Position numbers and translations under genes: made by a program. The notes beneath the pieces were generated by a model. The model ran no database searches. It was not told where the DNA came from and saw only the letters and a program-made list of their open reading frames with translations. From Gymnothorax reevesii (taxonomy: Eukaryota > Chordata > Actinopteri > Anguilliformes > Muraenidae), in assembly GCA_029721435.1 (NCBI GenBank), contig CM056577.1, positions 26,553,719 through 26,617,718 on the forward strand: a stretch of 64,000 nt of DNA. The letters are read 5' to 3'. Shown here in pieces: positions 56,680 through 64,000 of this stretch. Each line of letters begins with the position of its first letter. Position 1 is the stretch's first letter.

Positions 56680-57810
56680 CATCTATTCTAACTAATTTCT
56701 ATTAGGGAAAGGTAAATATTTCCTGCGTTTTGTTTTCTCTTGTAAGCGCCATTTTACTGAAGCTAATGAATTTTTTTCTTAAGTACCTGTTCAAGTGGTG
56801 AAGAGTTGCTGCATAGTCATTCTGACCCTGTGTGATGAACTGTGGGCAGGATTCAGAGGCCATTTTCCTGCCATGTTTTTGAGTTTGCCGAACTTTTCCA
56901 AGGAAACTTTGGACCTCAAATATGTTTAATACAGTATCTTGTGCTCAAGGGTGTTGTGCGCCATGGGTTTCCAGAAATGTCAGAAGAAATGTTCAATGTA
57001 CATCCCACCTAGATGAAAATTTCCTAATTACTTGAGAAGCCAGTAGTTGGCCATTTCATTTTAGTAAGCCAGCGAGCGAGTTGTATCAGTTCTTTCACTG
57101 TCCACACGTGTACATCAACTTGATTTTTAGGTGCGCAATTGAGTTTTTAAACTGTTTACACATTCACACCAAATTGATTTTTAATGTGAGCAACTGCAGT
57201 TTCCATCATTCACACAAAAATCCTGTACTCCTGAGTGCTACCCATCATGTATGTGAAGTGTTGTTTTGGTCTCTCAATCAACCATCTTTTTTCTTTTCTG
57301 ATGTTGCTCTCGTATTTACACTTTACCTGTTGTGGTTTCATTAAAATGCACCAGTTTACACTGCACACAATCGAAAATATTATTTGCATTTTATTGCACC
57401 TCTGAATATCAGTAGGTCAGTGTTTTTTAAGCACATTGACTCAGAAGTTAAGACAAGCCTCTATTAAAAATAAATGAATATTAAGCTCTATTGTGAACAG
57501 TGAGTGAAACTTTGATTAACAGTGCTTATTATTAACTGTTATTTAAAAAAAAAATCACAGTCTCATAAACTTACTTCAAGCACATTTGTGTGCATTTGCC
57601 ACTCATTTTTGCAGTTCAGGCCTTTGCATAAGCTAATGAGAAAAGTTAAGCCCGCTCATCGAGCAATGAAAAGCAAGATCTGGGCACGTCACCCTTTCAG
57701 TTCAAGAAATTACAATTAAAATATTTTAGAAATAATGTCTACAATAGAGTTGACAATCCCCGCAAGTGTATAAACTTTAAGTGCAATTTAAGTATTAAAA
57801 TGCCTTTACA
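56680..57810. other. 3' flank of gene B
   Basis: Contains candidate poly(A) signals ATTAAA at 57340 and AATAAA at 57469. No other gene recognised. Confidence 0.4.
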
Positions 57811-57811
57811 G

Positions 57812-58140
57812 TGCTCAGAACAAGTCTTTGCCCCCAAGCTGATTTCCTCCATTTTTTGCATATTTCTCAAAGTAATTTTATTACAAGCCAAAGATAACCC
57901 AAGTAAACAAAGAGCAGTTTTTAAATGATGATTTCATTTACTGAGGGAAAAAACCCATCAGCATGACCTAAACATGTAGCTCATGCTTGAAAACCCTCCA
58001 ATGTGGCTGAATTATAACAGTTCTGCAGTAAAGAAATGTGCCGAAATTTCCCCACAGTGATGTAAAAGGTTCATTGCCAGTTCTCATAAATGTATGATAG
58101 CAGGGGGACAATTATTTTTTCACATGGGTGATACAGGTTT
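57812..58140. mobile_element. Putative deletion derivative of a Tc1-like element
   Basis: Phrases ACAAGTCTTTGCCCCCAAGC, AACCCAAGTAAACAAAGAGC, TTTTTAAATGATGATTTCAT and GGGGACAATTATTTTTTCAC are ones I associate with a fish Tc1-like family. Inverted repeats are weak, so borders are approximate. Confidence 0.45.
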
Positions 58141-61099
58141 TGAAAGCTCAACTTTCAAAACATGAAATGATCATTTAAAAGCGGCATTTGGTGTCTACTC
58201 GTGTCTTCGTCTTTGAATAGTTAAATATGACAAGCAAAAATGGAAGAAATAAAAAAAAAAAATACTTATCCGCATCGCTGTAAATAATGGGCAATGGGAT
58301 AAGAGATCAGGAGTCAAGGCAAAGAAACCAGAACATTCTTGGACATTATTGTAAGGCAAAAATGAGACGGGAGCAAAGTTGGGCTGCATGATTACTTGAG
58401 TCGAAATTGTAAGATAAGAACGACTGCCGCCATGGGGCGAGAGGGCGAGCTTCTTACGGGCAAATATCAGAGACCATGTGAAATGCTTCTGGAGAAAAGA
58501 AACTTCACTGATTTCGGGATTCACGAACGACGTGCTGAGCAAAGTTACGAGAATGTCAGCAGAATTATCACAATTTACGCCAACAATGGCTCTAACCCTG
58601 CTCCCGTTTAATCATGTAGACTGTCCAATTTATACTTAAGGACTTAAGTTCTGCATACATTATTTATGGTGTGACTGCTGATTCAATGATAAGTTTAAGA
58701 ACAAAATAAAGAACAGGAATAAGTCTTAGCTTAACAAGGTCAATTAACCGACATTATTGAAGTGCCAAAAAGCACTGGATCAGAAATCACACCATAAATA
58801 ATATAGGCATAACTTAAGTCTATCAGCATATTTAGATAGCTTTTTTGTTTGCAAACAGTCATGAAACGTCACAGATTTCCATGATTGTGTTTGTAGATTT
58901 AAGCTTATATTTGGCCATTTTGGAAATGCAAAAATAACTTATATGCAAGGACTGATTTGCTTAATGAGAGGTTATCCACTCTCAATATTTAGAGACTGAA
59001 GAGTAAATCAAGGGCTAGTCACTTTAAATTTAATTACTAATTTTTAATAACTATTAAAAATGCTACAATGGGAGATGGAATTCAGAACAAGGTTTTTTTT
59101 TGTAATTTTTCAGATAATCAGCATTCTTTAAATTAGCTTAATTATCACGTCTTATTCATTTTTGGCTATCTGTTGGTCTTGATTACTCAATAGGCTAAAT
59201 CAACAGCTTGATTGTTTTTCAGGTAAAGTACATGGTAAAAGATTTAGGGTTGGCTAATTATACAAAGCATTTAAAATGGCCTTTGATGTTTGATTTCCAT
59301 TAAAGACCACAGGTATGATTCATGGAAAAAAGGGGCAAGCATGCCTGTCCCCCCCCCCCCCCCAGGCGGCAGTTATTCTTTGAACATCAGAAATAATTGC
59401 AATTGAATAACCATGCAGCCCACTGGGTACTTGGTACAACTCTAGTACATCTTAAGCTTTGTACATCTCTTTATCTTGGAGCCGTGAAACTTTTTTCAAG
59501 TGATCTCAATATCATGGCACAGCTCCTGTAAACAATTATAGTCACTGATGCTGCAGAACCTGTAAAAATAATATCACTTTTCTTAAAAAATGACGAACAG
59601 TAAAATGATCTATCACAGAGCTTCACCCTTACAAATTGAGAAGAGTTTGCATTTCTCAGTTTTTTCAAGGCGAAGTGAATACTGACTCAGTACAAAGTAG
59701 GATGCCGCAGAACATTACAAGAAGACTGAGTGTTAAACAGAAAGCAGAACCTTCAATACACGAGTGAGTGCTGAGAACGGCATAGCAGAACAGAAGGATT
59801 TCAGAAGACAGGAAACCTTGCGTGGAACACAAAAAAAAAAAAAGGACAGGGCAGCGGAGCAGTTAGGCCTCATTGGGGCCAGAGGTTGAAAATCCCAGGC
59901 TCAGACGGTTTTCCCGGAGGCAGAACTGTGGCAGTTGGCAAATATAGATGTTTGGAAGAAAACACTGGAGACAGCTTATACTTTTTGAGCCTGGATTTTC
60001 CACAATTTGTTGGGGCTCCAGCTACAGCAGGCCTGTGATTCGGTGGCGGGCAAGGACAGGTTTGGATGGGGGGGGGTTGGCCCTGCCGCGCTCGGGCCCG
60101 CCCAGTTCACCTCAGTCGGGGAGTAGCAGCAGTAGCTGGGCGTCCGGAGAGATCCCTTGCGCGGGGTTACTTTGTGCCATGGACCACTGGTCTCCCAGAG
60201 TGGGCCAGGACGCAGAGACTGCAACCTTCTCCACCAGGGGGCGCTCCGCCACCAGGCCGATCTGCCTCACTTTCTGTGGGACACCAATTGCGAACAGATC
60301 AGTACAGGGCACTGATCCTCAAATCTGGCCTTCATATTAAAACTCGCCCCTGATTTTCTATCCTCTCTGGCATTTAACGGAATCATTCATGCTATCGAAT
60401 GCCAACACAGCCAGTGCACCTACACACCCGCTTGACTCCCCGGTAATGCAAAGAACTTGCTGTGCTGCTTGAGGCCTGTTACTTGAGGACCAGGGGATGG
60501 GGCAAGGCTTCTGCTAATAAATTTTGACTACAGACTTTTGAGGGGTTTAAGAGATTTCCTACTTGTAATAGCAATAAAGCAAAATGATGAGTGGAGTGCA
60601 TTTGCTTTACAAATTAGGAGCAACTGAACTGATGAAATGAAGCAGGAAATCTACACGGAGACTTGCGTAATCATTTTATCAAAGTTGTGTGACGCACTGT
60701 TTAAGATGAAGTTGGGAGAGTTTTCCCTGTTTCATTGTTATTGGCTGGATATAGTTCTTAAAGGCAGGGATCCTTTAAGTTTTGAAATGTTTTGAAATAT
60801 TTCAAAACTTGCTCGCTCAACATTGGCATCCACTGGCAGAAGTTGTCATTGCAGCCATGAATTATTATTGGCGCTGACGTGCTGAAGTCCCCCTTTTCAC
60901 AAATCCAAAAATATGAATTGTCTTGACACAGGCATAATCAGTCAATTATTTATTTTGTGTACGATATGACTACATCTTATTGTGTGGCACTGTTTGTTTA
61001 TTCTGCCATTAAATGTTCTCATGCATTGAGAAAGATTGTGTCGGTCAGCCCTTTGACAATTACAACTAGGTTTATGCTGTCGAAGGCGACGGCTGGAGG
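58141..61099. other. Intergenic; poly-C run and a GC-rich block
   Basis: A C15-16 run at about 59349-59363. A GC-rich block at 59990-60340 has overlapping open frames on both strands and an AGCGCCCCCTGGTGGAGAAG phrase on the minus strand; no domain was recognised. A palindrome-like AAGTTTTGAAAT/ATTTCAAAACTT lies at 60777-60810. Confidence 0.4.
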
Positions 61100-62148
61100 T
61101 ATATCCCCGAACGCCCCAATCCTCCAATTCCCCAATCCTTAAATAGAGCTTGAATAGAAAGTTCATTTGAACTTAATTTCAGGTCAATCGGTCAAATGGT
61201 TCTGAAGATATGGCCAAAATGGTAATTTTCCATCACAAAGCGCCACCTGGTGGCAAAATATTGAACCATGCAGGTATGATGTCATCAAGTGATACGTTGT
61301 GAGGTCATGACCTCGCAGTTGCACATAGTTTCATGTCATTTGGAGAAATAGTTCCAAAGATATAGCAAAAATGGTGAATTTTATGTGACAAAGCTCCACC
61401 TTGTGTCAAAATTTTGAACCAAACAGGTATAATGTCATCGTGGGACACATACTCAGGTCATGATCTTTCATTTGCACTTGATTTGAGGACAATCGGACAA
61501 ACATTTCCAGAGATATGATTAAAACAGTGATTTTTTTCCCATTTTTGGCCCCTGGTGGCCAATCTAGAAATTTTAAACTGCCCAAAATCAAATTAGTTCT
61601 TCCTCTTTATGATACTGACTTATATGCAAAACTTGGAATTTCTAATTGAAATATTACTGCAGTTATCGCGTTAACATGTAACTCAGTTTTTGGCCCCTGA
61701 AGGCCAATCTAGAGATCGTAAATTGTCCAAAATCAAATCAGTTCTTCCTCTTTATGATACTTACTTATGTGCAAAACTTGAAATTTGTAATTGAAATATT
61801 ACTGAAGTTATCGCGGAACAGTGATTTTTTCAGTTTTTGGCCCCTGGTGGCCAATCTAGAAATAGTAAATTGTCCTAAATCGAATTAGTTCTTCCTCTTT
61901 ATGATACTTACTTATATGCAAAACTTGGAATTTCTAATTGAAATATTACAGCAGTTATCGCATTAACATTGAAATCAGTTTTTGGCCCCTGGTGGCCAAT
62001 CTAGACATTGTAAATGGTCCAAAATAAAATCAGTTCTTCCTTTTTATGATACTTGCTTATGTGCAAAATTTGGAATTCGTAATTGAAATATTACTGAAGT
62101 TATCACATTAACACCTAGTGCGGCGGCCATTCGGCGTTCGGGGATATA
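61100..62148. mobile_element. Inverted-repeat element with internal 145 bp tandem repeats
   Basis: Ends TATATCCCCGAACG (61100-61113) and its perfect reverse complement (62135-62148). The left part has GCGCCACCTGGTGGCAAAAT; the right half is a four-unit tandem array. No protein. The plan (short ends plus core tandem repeats) resembles Helentron-derived non-autonomous elements of the pearl/DINE type, an inference from architecture only. Confidence 0.75.
61542..62113 (+). repeat. 145 bp tandem array, 4 units
   Basis: TTTTTGGCCCCTGGTGGCCA starts units at 61542, 61687 (GAA variant), 61834 and 61979, spacings 145, 147 and 145. Each unit also has GTTCTTCCT(C/T)TTTATGATAC and ends before an A(A/G)CA-type joint. 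Confidence 0.92.
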
Positions 62149-62637
62149 ATAATTCTGACTCTGCCTAGTTCATATTGCATAAATAAATGTGGTATAAAAA
62201 TTTAGATTTAGAAACATTTTGCTCAATGATTTTTATTCATAAATAATATTTGCTGCACTTTTTTATTTATTCTGCAGGCTTCTCGACCATCTGAAATCAA
62301 ATTACAAGTTTATTTCAACAAAAACAAATAAACAAACCTGCTTTAACTTATTGACACCTGGCAAGCTTTAGAAAAAAAAAATCTATCTTTCTTGTATATT
62401 GAACACACTGTATCAAACCGTTTGAAACCGTTCCAACTTCGGTGTCGAAATTGCCATCTCTACTTCAAGGAATACTAAGAATTTTCCAAAAAACTACTCC
62501 GTGTAGACTCGTGCAAAAACAAGCATGAGATGCCCAAACCCCCCTCCCCTGGGATGGCTGAGATTTCGCCGGGGTAAAAAAAAGCAGAGGCACAGGAGGA
62601 CAGAGGGCAGTATGACAAGAGTCATCAGAAGATGACA

Positions 62638-63712
62638 TATCCCACCGGTTCCACATAATTCGTGATTTGTGGCAGAGTTTTTGAATCCTGCTGTAGAAAA
62701 GGGACAAAGTCCAATTTTTGGGCTGTTTTTGGTATAGAAATGAAATTTTTTTGGCAGAATGGAACTGAAACCAGCAAAAGGCACAACTACAGCATAAGGG
62801 TAAGTTCCATACCGAATTTGAAGTTTCTAAGTGGCATAGTTTTTGAGTTCTGTCCCGGAAAAGAGACAAAGTCCAATTTTAGGGCTGTTTTTGGTGAAAA
62901 TTTCCAAAATTATGGGCAGCATGGAACTGAAACCCCCAAAAGGCACAACTACGCCATAAGTGTAAGTTCCATAGCAAATTTGAAGTTTGTAAGTGGTATA
63001 TTTTTTTAGTTCTGCTCCGGAAATTAAAATGATTACGGACGGACGGACGGATAAACTTTGGGCAACATGATTTCAAAATGCCAAAAAGGCACAATGGGAT
63101 CACTAGAATAACATACGTACAAAATATGAAGTTTCTAAGTGGCATAGTTTTTGAGTTCTGTCCCGGAAACGAGACAAAGTCCAATTTTAGGGCTGTTTTT
63201 GGTGAAAATTTCCAAAATTATGGGCAGCATGGAACTGAAACCCCCAAAAGGCACAACTACGCCATAAGTGTAAGTTCCATAGCAAATTTGAAGTTTGTAA
63301 GTGGTATATTTTTTTAGTTCTGCTCCGGAAATTAAAATGATTACGGACGGACGGACGGATAAACTTTGGGCAACATGATTTCAAAATGCCAAAAAGGCAC
63401 AATGGGATCACTAGAATAACATACGTACAAAATATGAAGTTTGTAAGTGGCAGAGTTTTTGAATTCTGCTCTAGAAAAGGGACCAAGTCCAATTTTAGGG
63501 CTGTTTTTGGTGAAAATTTCCAAAATTATGGGCAGCATGGAACTGAAACCCCCAAACACAACTACACCATAAGAGTAAGTTCCATAGCAAATGTGAAGTT
63601 TGTAAGTGGTATGGTTTTTGAGTTCTGCTCCGGGAATGAGAATGATTACGGACGGACGGACAGATGGACAGGGCGATGACTATATCCCACGGTATTCCAT
63701 ACCGGTGGGATA
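62638..63712. mobile_element. Inverted-repeat element with internal 308 bp repeats
   Basis: Ends TATCCCACCGGT (62638-62649) and ACCGGTGGGATA (63701-63712), a perfect 12 bp inverted pair. The interior is a tandem array of period 308 in which GACGGACGGACGGATAAAC closes each unit. No real gene: the open frames repeat with the same period. Confidence 0.78.
62700..63660 (+). repeat. 308 bp tandem array, about 3 units
   Basis: Blocks such as CCAATTTTAGGGCTGTTTTT (63181 and 63489), AACTTTGGGCAACATGATTT (63054 and 63362) and GATTACGGACGGACGG (63031 and 63339) recur at 308. Two central units are nearly identical, pointing to recent homogenisation; the outer ones are more diverged. Confidence 0.9.
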
Positions 63713-64000
63713 AAAAGTCACATCAACACAATAAGATGCAGCCATATATGAAATTTTGTCAAGAAATATTAGGGTAGGAGTTCTTGCCCAGAAAAGAACA
63801 TGATGGTCGACATCTGGCCTTGAAACAAAATGCGATGGAGGGATGGGCGCGCTGACAGGAGGACGCACAGAAGTATGAAAATAATAAGATTTACACAATG
63901 CTAAAAGTAGTTGAGAAATATTGAATGGTAGGGGGTACTGTAGCCCGGCTGAGAGGCGTGACGGACGGACACGCAGAAGGACAAGAATCATTCCTGTATC
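63713..64000. repeat. Further small-repeat sequence at the window end
   Basis: Two loose repeats of a TTGTCAAGAAATATTAGGGTAG or TTGAGAAATATTGAATGGTAG phrase, each followed by a GACGGACGGA- or GAGGACGCACAGAAG-type motif. Continues past the window. Confidence 0.4.

Noticed and set aside
59948..60353. GC-rich open frames of 95-130 codons
   Set aside because: Both strands and several frames are open at once, which is expected of GC-rich DNA. No motif and no splice sites that make sense.
62879..63679. Repeated open frames on both strands
   Set aside because: They recur with the 308 bp repeat period and have no domain or splice support.

Overview
The window is vertebrate genomic DNA, almost certainly from a ray-finned fish. 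It has short coding exons with GT/AG introns, very low gene density, and a dense load of repeats typical of fish: four Tc1-like transposons, several hAT-type and other short inverted-repeat elements, L2-like and CR1-like LINE pieces, and CA/TA microsatellites. The species cannot be read from the sequence.

The only host genes I can support are two complete plus-strand genes of the inositol monophosphatase (IMPA1-type) family, head to tail. Gene A has eight coding exons between 27161 and 41772 and predicts 285 residues. Gene B has eight coding exons between 47546 and 56679 and predicts 282 residues. Exons 2 to 7 have identical lengths and phases in the two genes (134, 105, 46, 109, 109 and 152 nt), so they are tandem paralogues. 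Their proteins have diverged strongly. Both keep the metal-binding residues of the family. Gene A has changed two positions near the inositol ring (equivalents of human Ser165 and Glu213), while gene B keeps them. Both should act in the cytosol, releasing free inositol from inositol monophosphates for phosphoinositide recycling and, in fish, inositol made as an osmolyte.

Layout. 1-27160 is a repeat field with no host exon found: a Tc1-like element (375-1978), two inverted copies of one dispersed repeat (2680-4520 and 13690-15010) with a minisatellite in the first, a possible inverted-repeat element (6149-7355), a broken minus-strand LINE (8449-12900) that carries a second Tc1-like element and a foldback element, two more Tc1-like elements (17125-18675 and 20679-21659), and small inverted-repeat elements. 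27161-41772 is gene A. Its 9.5 kb intron 2 holds a palindrome cluster, a CR1-like LINE with an SGNH-hydrolase ORF1, a large DNA element with an L2 fragment nested in it, and a 2.1 kb inverted-repeat element. 41773-47545 is the spacer between the genes; it includes a 503 bp element with long inverted repeats and a 9 bp target duplication. 47546-56679 is gene B, whose introns hold hAT-type elements and a second copy of the large DNA element seen in gene A. 56680-64000 is repeat-rich and ends in two inverted-repeat elements built around internal tandem repeats.

Nothing looks like a bacterial-type system. The points of most interest are the diverged tandem IMPA pair, the palindrome array beside exon 2 of gene A, and several transposable elements with clean boundaries.
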